Assembly (NCBI GenBank): GCA_025057715.1
Contig: JANWVD010000051.1
Location: 1-6,337, forward strand
DNA: 6,337 nt
Origin: Aquificaceae bacterium
GTDB lineage: Bacteria > Aquificota > Aquificia > Aquificales > Aquificaceae
Direction: 5' to 3'
Shown piece after piece: positions 1-5,862 of the stretch. A program made the translations under genes and the position numbers. A model generated the notes under the pieces. It was not told the origin of the DNA, did no database searches, and saw nothing but the letters and a program-made list of their open reading frames with translations. The stretch's first letter is position 1. Each line of letters opens with the position of its first letter.

Positions 1-212
1 CAGTTTTAACCAACGATGGGTGGTTTGACGACTCTGCCTGCACCCGCCAACACATTCTATGGGCAAAAGTGAGAGCCTTAGAGCTTGGCAAGAATGTCCT
101 TTGGGTCAATAACAACGGCTTTAGCGGTCTTATAAACCCCATGGGCAAATTTTCTAAATCTCTCTCTTATATGGAGCGCGGAATAATAATCCTTAAACTA
201 AATATTCCCTGA
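1..212 (+). CDS. lnt: Apolipoprotein N-acyltransferase Lnt, C-terminal part (5' end outside window)
   Basis: Frame 3 is open from the left edge to the TGA at 210-212 and gives 69 residues. They match the end of the Lnt carbon-nitrogen hydrolase domain: LTNDGWFDD corresponds to the family's 'sNDaWFgd', followed by TRQHILWAKVRALELGK ('qHlemArmRAlElgr') and NNNGFSGLINPMGK ('tNnGvSavidp.G'). Lnt is an inner-membrane enzyme that transfers a third acyl chain from a phospholipid to the N-terminal cysteine of lipoproteins. The catalytic Glu, Lys and Cys lie upstream, outside the window, so activity cannot be judged here. The protein ends soon after the nitrilase fold (YMERGIIILKLNIP), with no room for the last membrane helix found in E. 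coli Lnt. The stop overlaps the next start (TGATG), so the two genes are probably co-translated. Identity is seen in conserved blocks; the short C-terminus is direct observation. Confidence 0.88.
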   Translation, partial: VLTNDGWFDDSACTRQHILWAKVRALELGKNVLWVNNNGFSGLINPMGKFSKSLSYMERGIIILKLNIP

Positions 213-733
213 TGCTTTTAAAGCACCTGCCTAACTTACTCTCGCTTATGCGTCTTTTATTAAGCCCACTTATACTATTCCTTGAGCCAAAGCTCGCATT
301 TTGGTTTTTTGCCCTCTTGGCACTCTCAGATGCGATTGACGGCTTTCTTGCAAGAGCTCTTAACGCAGAGAGCGCCTTAGGTAGAGCCATAGACCCAATT
401 GCAGATAGAGCCATGATACTCTTTGCGCTTTATAACACCGCCTTTATACAAGACATCTTACCAAAATACCTTTTCTTCTCCGTGTTTTTGAGAGACTTCT
501 TGGTTATTTTGGGTGCTATCTTGGTTTTAAAAACTTCAAACTCTATTCCTAAATCTCGCTTTTCTGGAAAGTTTGCCACCTTTAGTCTTATAGTTTGCAT
601 CCTCTTTGCGCTAAGATATCAAGAATCCTCTGGTATTTTGGTTTTAATAGCCCTTTTCAGCGTGGCTTTTTCGCTTATTGATTATGCACTAAAAGTCAAA
701 CTTTCTTTTAAGTCTAAGGCGCACCTCTTGTGA
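212..733 (+). CDS. pgsA: CDP-alcohol phosphatidyltransferase, probably CDP-diacylglycerol-glycerol-3-phosphate 3-phosphatidyltransferase
   Basis: This 173-residue membrane protein carries the full family signature D(x2)DG(x2)AR(x8)G(x3)D(x3)D, with D40, D43, G44, A47, R48, G57, D61 and D65 all present. These residues bind the metal ions and the CDP-diacylglycerol. Hydrophobic segments lie before the motif (about residues 15-38) and after it (about 68-80, 90-107, 121-132 and 141-158). The N-terminus, NLLSLMRLLLSPL, resembles the PgsA start 'NlLTllRil..P', so the ATG at 212 is preferred over the internal Met13. There is no clear Shine-Dalgarno; the 1-nt overlap with lnt suggests coupled translation. 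PgsA makes phosphatidylglycerol phosphate, the precursor of PG and cardiolipin, and PG is a possible acyl donor for Lnt. The residue after the last Asp is Arg, where PgsA usually has Lys. Phosphatidylserine synthase is a less likely alternative given the small size. The last 45 bp overlap the end of tamB on the other strand. Confidence 0.85.
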   Translation: MLLKHLPNLLSLMRLLLSPLILFLEPKLAFWFFALLALSDAIDGFLARALNAESALGRAIDPIADRAMILFALYNTAFIQDILPKYLFFSVFLRDFLVILGAILVLKTSNSIPKSRFSGKFATFSLIVCILFALRYQESSGILVLIALFSVAFSLIDYALKVKLSFKSKAHLL

Positions 734-3700
734 ATTGTCTGAGTAGGCCCTCCCGCCTATGGATATTCCCTGTCTTACCTTCAAATCACCACCTACGAAG
801 CTCTCCTTTGGGCTCTTTAGAGTGCTCGTTTGATACTCAATGCTCCCTCTTTGACCAAGCTCTTTTTTGAGCTTTAAATTAACGCCCACTTCCCCCGAGG
901 GGGATATAGCGGGGCTTGCCTCGAGCTTTATGTCAAGCCCGGTTAGGCGCTGGACTTGTCTTACTGCCCCAGACAGCTCTGGTATTGTATCAAAGCCAAC
1001 TGCTATGAGAGATTCCTGAGAAGAGCCCCCCCTTAAAAGCCCCGCAAGCACCTCCCTTACATCCAAAGGCGGCTCAGAGCGCACAAACACCTTAGGAAAT
1101 CTCGGGTCCCCGATAATATCTACAATGAGCGTATAATCTGGCAATATGCTTGCTAAATTAAGCGCTAACTCCACGTTGTCTTTCTTTATCTGAACATTAC
1201 CCCGTTGAATATAAAAATCTCTGTCAAAGTATCTTAGCCTTCCAGAGGGCAAGCTCGCTTTTAGCTCGTATCCACCTCTCCAGAGTTTTCCGCTCAGCTT
1301 TGCGTAAAGCTGCCCCTCTGGCAAATTAACCCTCAGGGGCTCTCTCGAAGAGAGCTCTATTTCATAATCAATGCCCCCGGTTTGCTTTGTATCTACCTTA
1401 CCAGCCATCTTCTCTATCCTTACATCGCCGCCACCGTGGGAAACCTTTGCGACAATCTTGCCGTTTTTGTAGTTCCCTTCGGACCAAACAAACATCAATG
1501 CCCTGATTCTTTCGTCCTTGTAAATTATCGGAAGCCTGCTAAATCGGAAGTCAATCTCGTCTTTTCCAAAACGCGCTTGCGCGCTTGCCCCTTCAGGACC
1601 TTTTAGGTCTAATCTCCCGCTAAGAACTTTGTCATATCTAAGCTCTAAGCTCCCGCTCATGGGAACGCCAACAAATTTCGAGCGAAGGCTAAGCTCGCTG
1701 GAGCTTAAACTCAAGTAAGGGCGACCATTCTTTAGCTCCCCAAAGACCTTAATAATCCCGCTTCCAGAAAGCCCGGTCTTACTCTTTATAATCCCCAAAA
1801 TGCGCGAAAGCTCAATAAGACCATCCAATCTTGCATAAACCCCCCGTTGGCTAAGGCTTAGCTCAACATCACCCCTTGCACCATCGCCAAGCGCTCCTCT
1901 TAAATTAAAAACGCCATCTCTAAGATAAGAACTCCCAAACGACATAGAAAGAAGCGAATACCCACCAAGAGACGCCCTTACAAAAAATGGCTCAAGCGCT
2001 ATCTTCTCTATTGGACCAAATAGCCTAATGTCGCTTACGCTAAGGCTCCAAAGCTCCCTTCTTGCGCTAAAGCCGTCAATCTGTATAAACGCCTTACTAT
2101 CTGAAAGGCTTCCCTTGATGTTTAAGGGAAGCTCAAACCCACGCACTTGCGAAAACCCTGCAAAAGAGAACCTTAAGTTATCAGCCTTGCCAAAGCCCGT
2201 TAGCTCCCCCCTTAATGTAAACTCAGGTCTTAAGATAGAGACCTTAGAGCGAAGATTGAGATTTTTATCAAAAGCATCCAACGAAAGGTTCAGCTGCTCG
2301 GATGCTAAACTAAAAATTAGCCCACCTTTAGAGACCTTGCCCCTCAGACTGGCATTTTTGATTTCCTGACCAAAGAGCTCTAAAGAAGCCTCTCCCTCAA
2401 AGCTTGGCAGATTTTCCAAAAGCGAAAGCGAGAGCTTTAATGTCTTTGCCTTAATCCCATGATAAATAGCCCCGAGCTCTATTCTTCCTTCTAAGTTAGT
2501 CAGCTGCCCACTTTTGAGCTCTAGCTTAACCTCCCCGGAAGGTGATAGGATATTAACCCCTCTGAAGCTTATCGTTTCCCCCGTCGGCCTTAGCTTTAGA
2601 TTCGCTAATTGACCCTCTAAATCCCCTATAGCCCTAAACTCCCTCGTGCTTAAGCTAAACGAGGTCCTTCCCCTATCGTGAATAAATTCCAAAAACGCAT
2701 CCTTTGGCTTAAATCCGCTAATCTCTATCCCCTCAACCCTGCCAGCACCCTTTAGACTAAGACCCTTATCAAAGAGCAAGCTACCCTCCATCCAAAATCT
2801 CAGACTTCCTCTCTCAAGCCCGGCAGTTCTCCATTGCCCTGATAGCACCCTATTGCTTATCCTCCCTTCAAAGGAAAGTTCTTTTGAATTTACCGAAACG
2901 CGCCCTTCGGGCGCAGGATTAAAAACCCCCCTTCCACCAACGCTTAATATGCTTAGCTTAAGACCTCTAAGCTCGACGCTTGGCGCTAAGAGCGAGACTT
3001 CCCATCCGTTTTTGGTTATTTGCGCTTCAAGGCTTGCCTTACCCTTAAGCTCTTTATTTAATTGAGCAAGCTCAAGATGGTCTATATACACCCTGAGATT
3101 ATCCTTCTTTCCTCTCAGCCTAAAATTACCCCCAAGCGCTAATAGCTCCCCCTCAAAATCCTCGCCTGAAAACTTCCCTGCTAAGCTAAAGCTTCTTGAA
3201 AATGCTTCCCCGCTTAATTTTAAATCGCCAAATAGAGCCTTGCCAAAACCTACTAAACTTACCTTCCCCTCTGCTTTAACCTTGTCTCTATTTACGAAAA
3301 GCTCTGCGTTAGCGCCGTAGTTTTTACCATCCCAACTGCCGCTCATCTTTATCCTTGCACCAAAAGCCTCTAAGCTTGCGCTACTTAAATGCACCGTCCC
3401 ATCTTCTGAAACTTTTCCGTAGGCATTAAATAACCTAAAGCTATTAGCATTTACCATAATGAATGCACTATCTACTTTAATTAGACCCTTGCTTATGCTA
3501 ACATCATCTGCATTTATGTAAGTCAAGCGCTTACTGAATTTATCAACTAAAGTGATATCTGCTTTTTTAATGTTAAAATCAAGCTTTCTTAGGTATTTTA
3601 AGTGTTCTAATCGTCTTGGTTCTCTCTTAGGTTCCCCGCCCTTTCTGACAATTATCAAAGATAGCTCGTCAATTTTCTTTAGAGAAATCCCGCTTGCGCT

Positions 3701-3844
3701 TAAAAATATCGTCTCTCCATAGGCACTAACTAAGGCGTAAAAGCCCCCATCTTGGATTCTTAGGTTAAAAGAGACAAGCTTGCTAAACCAATGCGTAAAA
3801 AGAAGCGTCAAAATAATGACTATCCCCAGGACCTTATGCGCCAC
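689..3844 (-). CDS. tamB: TamB-like translocation/assembly module protein (DUF490 family)
   Basis: This is a 1051-residue protein. It has one N-terminal hydrophobic anchor (about residues 5-20, VLGIVIILTLLFTHWF), then some 880 residues of short alternating hydrophobic/polar strands, as expected for the long beta-taco groove of TamB/AsmA-like proteins. The C-terminal DUF490 region begins near residue 912: GDPRFPKVFVRSEPPLDVREVLAGLLRGG matches the family's 'G.p..P.v...S.PplsreEiLs.LL.G', and LTGLDIKLE and RLRLKRKFDF fit the TamB tail with its final aromatic residue. TamB spans the periplasm and in other diderms works with TamA or alone in outer-membrane protein assembly and phospholipid transport. 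The start is a GTG that overlaps the end of coaD by 11 nt, with AGGGA upstream; it places the anchor at the N-terminus, and there is no other plausible start nearby. It is the last gene of the rsmD-coaD-tamB run. No tamA/BamA-like gene is in the window. An AsmA-family relative is the alternative. Confidence 0.85.
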   Translation of the reverse strand: MAHKVLGIVIILTLLFTHWFSKLVSFNLRIQDGGFYALVSAYGETIFLSASGISLKKIDELSLIIVRKGGEPKREPRRLEHLKYLRKLDFNIKKADITLVDKFSKRLTYINADDVSISKGLIKVDSAFIMVNANSFRLFNAYGKVSEDGTVHLSSASLEAFGARIKMSGSWDGKNYGANAELFVNRDKVKAEGKVSLVGFGKALFGDLKLSGEAFSRSFSLAGKFSGEDFEGELLALGGNFRLRGKKDNLRVYIDHLELAQLNKELKGKASLEAQITKNGWEVSLLAPSVELRGLKLSILSVGGRGVFNPAPEGRVSVNSKELSFEGRISNRVLSGQWRTAGLERGSLRFWMEGSLLFDKGLSLKGAGRVEGIEISGFKPKDAFLEFIHDRGRTSFSLSTREFRAIGDLEGQLANLKLRPTGETISFRGVNILSPSGEVKLELKSGQLTNLEGRIELGAIYHGIKAKTLKLSLSLLENLPSFEGEASLELFGQEIKNASLRGKVSKGGLIFSLASEQLNLSLDAFDKNLNLRSKVSILRPEFTLRGELTGFGKADNLRFSFAGFSQVRGFELPLNIKGSLSDSKAFIQIDGFSARRELWSLSVSDIRLFGPIEKIALEPFFVRASLGGYSLLSMSFGSSYLRDGVFNLRGALGDGARGDVELSLSQRGVYARLDGLIELSRILGIIKSKTGLSGSGIIKVFGELKNGRPYLSLSSSELSLRSKFVGVPMSGSLELRYDKVLSGRLDLKGPEGASAQARFGKDEIDFRFSRLPIIYKDERIRALMFVWSEGNYKNGKIVAKVSHGGGDVRIEKMAGKVDTKQTGGIDYEIELSSREPLRVNLPEGQLYAKLSGKLWRGGYELKASLPSGRLRYFDRDFYIQRGNVQIKKDNVELALNLASILPDYTLIVDIIGDPRFPKVFVRSEPPLDVREVLAGLLRGGSSQESLIAVGFDTIPELSGAVRQVQRLTGLDIKLEASPAISPSGEVGVNLKLKKELGQRGSIEYQTSTLKSPKESFVGGDLKVRQGISIGGRAYSDNSQEVRLRLKRKFDF

Positions 3845-4310
3845 AGTTAAACTTTTCCCTTAGCTTTCTTTCAACAAACGGATGGACATATCCTTTCAAA
3901 GTCCCACAATGCGATGCAATATCTCTTACTATGCTCGAGCTAACATGTATAAATTCCTGCGACGGCATCATAAAAATCGTTTGAGCGTTGCCAAGCCTTG
4001 AGTTATTAAGCGCAATCTGAAGCTCGTATTCAAAGTCTGCAAACATTCTTACGCCTCTTAAAATCACCTTTACGCCAGCTGAGCGCAAAAAGTCCACCAA
4101 AAGCCCATCAAAGCTCACCACAGCAACGCCCATCAGTCCTTGGGTCATCTCTTTAAACATCTCCACCCTCTCCTCTACGCTAAATAAGAGTTCTCTCCTT
4201 GGTCTTTTTGATACGGCGATAGTTATTTCGCCAAATATATCAATAGCTCTGCTTACAATGTCTAAGTGCCCTAAGTGCGGCGGGTCGAATGTCCCTGGAT
4301 ATACAACCAT
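3834..4310 (-). CDS. coaD: Phosphopantetheine adenylyltransferase
   Basis: CoaD catalyses the fourth step of CoA synthesis, ATP + 4'-phosphopantetheine to dephospho-CoA + PPi, in the cytoplasm. At 158 residues it has the normal family length. Motifs in order are YPGTFDPPHLGH (residues 4-15, the nucleotidyltransferase T/HxGH motif with His15), FSVEERVEMF (43-52), LRGVRMFADFEYELQIALNN (84-103) with the substrate-binding arginines R85 and R88, and VSSSIVRDIA (123-132), the ISSTxVR nucleotide-binding motif. The lysine equivalent to E. coli K42 appears to be Arg39, a conservative change. The ATG overlaps the rsmD stop (TAATG), an arrangement that implies coupling, and no good Shine-Dalgarno precedes it. 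rsmD next to coaD is a common bacterial arrangement, which supports both assignments. The 3' end overlaps tamB by 11 nt. An inverted repeat brackets the start (see 4211-4346). Confidence 0.96.
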   Translation of the reverse strand: MVVYPGTFDPPHLGHLDIVSRAIDIFGEITIAVSKRPRRELLFSVEERVEMFKEMTQGLMGVAVVSFDGLLVDFLRSAGVKVILRGVRMFADFEYELQIALNNSRLGNAQTIFMMPSQEFIHVSSSIVRDIASHCGTLKGYVHPFVERKLREKFNCGA

Positions 4311-4346
4311 TATCTAACCCAAAGCGATAGCGCACTATCGCCGTAT
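4211..4346. repeat. 13-bp perfect inverted repeat bracketing the rsmD/coaD junction
   Basis: ATACGGCGATAGT (4211-4223) is the exact reverse complement of ACTATCGCCGTAT (4334-4346); the two are 110 nt apart. One arm lies in the last codons of rsmD, the other about 30 codons into coaD, and the coaD start lies between them. The rsmD-side arm also forms a separate local hairpin: GCGATAG (4324-4330) and CTATCGC (4335-4341) around a 4-nt loop, ending 11 nt before the rsmD stop. The two pairings exclude each other. Both arms are coding, so chance is possible. Confidence 0.45.
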
Positions 4347-4783
4347 TCTTTCCTCTTATCACACTCAAAAACGCTCTTTTTGGAATGTTCAAGCACGAAA
4401 ATTCCACCTTCATTCAAACTTTCAACCGCTACTTTTGTCAAAGTAGCGTATCTTTCAAACTCGTAAGGAGGGTCGGCAAAGATTATGTCCCACCTGACTT
4501 GGCTTTGCTGCAGGAAGCTTATGGCATCCGATATAACCACGGCATTTCCAAATTCCTGACGCAACTTAGCACCCAGAGTCTTGTTTTTTTCAACAAAAAG
4601 CACCTGTGCACCTCTTAAAATGGCCTCTTTGCCAATCTGGCCGCTACCTGCGAATAGGTCCAAAAACCGCTTTTGGCTTATGTCTCCCAGCATGTTAAAG
4701 AGTGCACTTTTGACAGCGCTGGTTGTTGGTCTAAATCCTTGTTTTTGTCTTGCTTTTTTCACAAGTAGTATTATAATTTCCAA
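4310..4783 (-). CDS. rsmD: 16S rRNA (guanine(966)-N(2))-methyltransferase RsmD
   Basis: RsmD is an SAM-dependent methyltransferase that modifies G966 of 16S rRNA (E. coli numbering) late in 30S assembly. Visible motifs are RPTTSAVKSALFNML (residues 18-32, the RsmD signature after the N-terminus), LDLFAGSGQIGKEAILRGA (41-59, SAM-binding motif I), VEKN (64-67, the acidic residue that binds the SAM ribose), and FADPPY (102-107, the N-methyltransferase D/N-PP-Y catalytic motif). EYGDSALSLW near the end also fits the family. At 157 residues it is shorter than the usual 180 or so, mainly because the N-terminus before RPT is brief. A stop codon (TAA at 4789-4787) lies two codons upstream of the TTG at 4783, so the frame cannot be longer. 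The only other sensible start is the GTG at 4762, which leaves RPTT near residue 11. Neither start has a Shine-Dalgarno. Confidence 0.93.
   Translation of the reverse strand: MEIIILLVKKARQKQGFRPTTSAVKSALFNMLGDISQKRFLDLFAGSGQIGKEAILRGAQVLFVEKNKTLGAKLRQEFGNAVVISDAISFLQQSQVRWDIIFADPPYEFERYATLTKVAVESLNEGGIFVLEHSKKSVFECDKRKEYGDSALSLWVR
4750..4777 (+). promoter_or_regulatory. Predicted sigma-70 type promoter for the leader ORF and speH
   Basis: A perfect -10 box, TATAAT, lies at 4772-4777. TTGCTT at 4750-4755 is a partial -35 match (TTG conserved) with a 16-bp spacer. The expected transcription start is near 4784, about 20 nt before the leader ORF start at 4807 and about 60 nt before speH. The element lies within the 5' end of rsmD on the other strand. 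It is inferred from sequence alone, and the -35 is weak. Confidence 0.5.
4770..4775 (-). promoter_or_regulatory. Predicted -10 element for the rsmD-coaD-tamB operon
   Basis: Read on the minus strand, 4775 to 4770 is also a perfect TATAAT, because the sequence 4770-4777 (ATTATAAT) is palindromic. No recognisable -35 lies at the usual 16-18 bp distance (the bases there read like CTCCTT). If this box is used, transcription would start near 4763, which excludes the TTG start of rsmD and puts the GTG at 4762 at the very 5' end of the message. An alternative promoter further upstream, within the speH leader, cannot be excluded. Confidence 0.4.
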
Positions 4784-4792
4784 TCTTTAATA

Positions 4793-4799
4793 AAGGAGG
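4793..4799 (+). promoter_or_regulatory. Strong Shine-Dalgarno of the speH leader ORF
   Basis: AAGGAGG is an uninterrupted match to the anti-Shine-Dalgarno consensus and sits 7 nt before the ATG at 4807. That ATG does not belong to speH; it opens a 22-codon ORF in another frame. The strength and spacing of this site are the main reason to take the small ORF seriously. Confidence 0.55.
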
Positions 4800-4806
4800 T
4801 TTTGCC

Positions 4807-4875
4807 ATGCTGCTTACATTTCAGCTTGACAAGGAGGAGCTAAAATGGAAAAAGCCATCGGACTGCATATCTTAG
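4807..4875 (+). CDS. Possible 22-codon leader ORF (uORF) overlapping the start of speH
   Basis: An ATG with an ideal Shine-Dalgarno opens a 22-residue ORF, MLLTFQLDKEELKWKKPSDC followed by IS and a TAG stop at 4873-4875. It is in a different frame from speH and overlaps its first 31 nt. The speH ribosome-binding site lies inside it (codons for KEE). I know of no homologous family. It could be a regulatory leader peptide whose translation controls access to the speH start, or a remnant of an older start region. The speH protein starts normally at 4845, so a frameshifted N-terminal extension is unlikely. Support is limited to ribosome-binding site quality and position; there is no evidence of protein conservation. 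Confidence 0.35.
   Translation: MLLTFQLDKEELKWKKPSDCIS
4831..4838 (+). promoter_or_regulatory. Shine-Dalgarno of speH
   Basis: AAGGAGGA, with its GGAGG core 7 nt before the speH ATG at 4845, is strong and correctly spaced and fixes the start of speH. It lies wholly within the preceding 22-codon ORF, so ribosomes translating that ORF would pass over it. Confidence 0.75.
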
Positions 4876-5237
4876 CTGACCTGCACGGCGTTGAGCCTGC
4901 ACTCATTGACCGCGTGCAGGACATTAGGCATCTTTTGGAAACTGCGGTCAAGGTAGCTTCTCTTACCAAAATCTCATCACACTATCATCAATTTCAGCCC
5001 CATGGTGCAACGGGCATTGTTTTGCTCGCAGAATCCCATCTATCGATACATACTTGGCCAGAGCATGGTCTTGCCTCGGTTGATGTCTTTACCTGTGGAG
5101 ACCCGGCAAAGGCCTATCGGGCGATGGAATATATCATCCAGTCTCTATCGCCAACGCGAATCGATAAGCAAGTCTTCGATAGAGCCTTTATCCCAAGTAG
5201 CAGCGGCGACTTTCGAAGTATCCTTATAGGCGTTTAG
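4845..5237 (+). CDS. speH: S-adenosylmethionine decarboxylase proenzyme (Thermotoga-type, class 1B)
   Basis: This 130-residue protein has the length and pattern of the short prokaryotic AdoMet decarboxylases. The proenzyme cuts itself between Glu63 and Ser64 in LAESHLSIHTWPE (61-73), turning Ser64 into the pyruvoyl cofactor. His69 and Cys84 (VFTCGD, 81-86), needed for processing and catalysis, are present. The product, decarboxylated AdoMet, donates aminopropyl groups for spermidine synthesis. The N-terminus MEKAIGLHILADLHG aligns with the T. maritima start (MKSLGRHLVAEF), which supports the ATG at 4845 with its strong Shine-Dalgarno. One change is visible: the position of T. maritima Ser55, which helps in processing, is Thr56 here. 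Some archaeal members of this family are arginine decarboxylases, so substrate is inferred. No spermidine synthase gene is in the window. The gene stands alone on its strand and overlaps the end of the nitroreductase gene by 4 nt. Confidence 0.93.
   Translation: MEKAIGLHILADLHGVEPALIDRVQDIRHLLETAVKVASLTKISSHYHQFQPHGATGIVLLAESHLSIHTWPEHGLASVDVFTCGDPAKAYRAMEYIIQSLSPTRIDKQVFDRAFIPSSSGDFRSILIGV
4880..4920 (+). repeat. Alternative stem-loops just inside speH
   Basis: CGTGCAGG (4913-4920) can pair with CCTGCACG (4880-4887, 8 bp, 25-nt loop) or, less the outermost base, with CCTGCAC (4896-4902, 7 bp, 11-nt loop). The structures lie immediately after the stop of the 22-codon leader ORF. No T-run follows, so this is not an intrinsic terminator. 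All three blocks encode ordinary SpeH residues (DLHG, PAL, RVQ), and the complementarity may be accidental. Confidence 0.3.
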
Positions 5238-5854
5238 ATAAAGACGGCAAACTCCTCGGGGCTGAACCTCATAGCGCGCGGCAAGAGCTCTTTCGAGGGG
5301 TCTTTATAGCCCACTGCCACTATCATGATTGGGATAAACCTTTGCTCTATGTTGAAGCGCTCTCTGAGGGCTTTCTCGTCAAAGCCCTCCATTGGGTGAG
5401 TTTCAAGCCCTAGAGCTCTTGCGCTAAGCATAAGGTTCATGGCAAAGAGCGCAGCGTCCCTTATTGATTTTTTAAGGGCGTTTTGCGGCTCTGCCCAGCT
5501 TCTTTCTATACTCTGTATAGCATTTTGCGCTTGCTCTTTGGTGAAGTATCCGAGCTCTACAAAACTTTCAAAAACCCTTGGAGCATTCGAGATTCCCCCT
5601 TCTGTGTCTGCAAGGATGATGATATTTGCCGATGCTTTAAGGACCTTTTCCTGAGAGTAGCATATTTGCATAAGCTCCTCTTTGACCTTTTTGTCCTTGA
5701 CTACTATTACCTTCCATGGCTGAAGGTTGTAGCCAGAGGGAGCAGTTGCAGCCATTGTAAGGAGCTCCCTAATGGTGCTTTCATCAAGCTCTTTGCTTTC
5801 GTCAAAGAAGGTGATTGACCGCCTTTGTTTTATTAGCTCTCTCATAAAATTCAT
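5234..5854 (-). CDS. Nitroreductase-family FMN-dependent NAD(P)H oxidoreductase
   Basis: This 206-residue protein has the nitroreductase fold signature. RRSITFF (11-17) corresponds to the FMN-phosphate-binding 'RRSiR.f', and APSGYNLQPWKVIVV (38-52) to 'APSg.N.QPW.f.vv'. DAALFAMNLMLSARALGLETHPMEGFD (133-159) matches the helix and 'G.pM.gfd' segment near the flavin, and IMIVAVGY (176-183) is the following core strand. Members are homodimeric flavoenzymes that reduce nitro compounds, quinones or flavins with NAD(P)H; the physiological substrate cannot be read from sequence. The start at ATG 5854 was chosen because it gives the longer N-terminus; Met4 (5845) is also possible. No good Shine-Dalgarno is present, since the space upstream is taken by a hairpin (5863-5884). 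The gene follows lpxK by 18 nt on the same strand and probably shares its transcript, with no obvious functional link. Confidence 0.9.
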   Translation of the reverse strand: MNFMRELIKQRRSITFFDESKELDESTIRELLTMAATAPSGYNLQPWKVIVVKDKKVKEELMQICYSQEKVLKASANIIILADTEGGISNAPRVFESFVELGYFTKEQAQNAIQSIERSWAEPQNALKKSIRDAALFAMNLMLSARALGLETHPMEGFDEKALRERFNIEQRFIPIMIVAVGYKDPSKELLPRAMRFSPEEFAVFI

Positions 5855-5862
5855 TTTAACTT

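Noticed and set aside
1382..2369. Plus-strand open frames of 70-113 codons opposite tamB (for example 2028-2369)
   Set aside because: They lie antisense to a long, well-supported coding frame, have no convincing ribosome-binding site or family motif, and reflect the codon usage of tamB.
2898..2915. GCGCCC-TTC-GGGCGC hairpin resembling a terminator stem
   Set aside because: It lies inside tamB, encodes APEGR, and has no T-run on either strand.
4807..5237. speH with a frameshifted, longer N-terminus beginning at 4807
   Set aside because: The SpeH frame has its own strong Shine-Dalgarno and an N-terminus that aligns with known proenzymes at once, so no extra residues are missing.
355..5560. 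Frequent GAGCTCTA/AGCTC words, at first suggestive of a regulatory or uptake motif
   Set aside because: They track Glu-Leu-Ser codons in beta-rich coding sequence and show no regular spacing or intergenic placement.
5439..5818. Plus-strand frames of 71 and 111 codons opposite the nitroreductase gene
   Set aside because: They are antisense shadows of a clear nitroreductase with conserved motifs along its length, and lack any recognisable domain.
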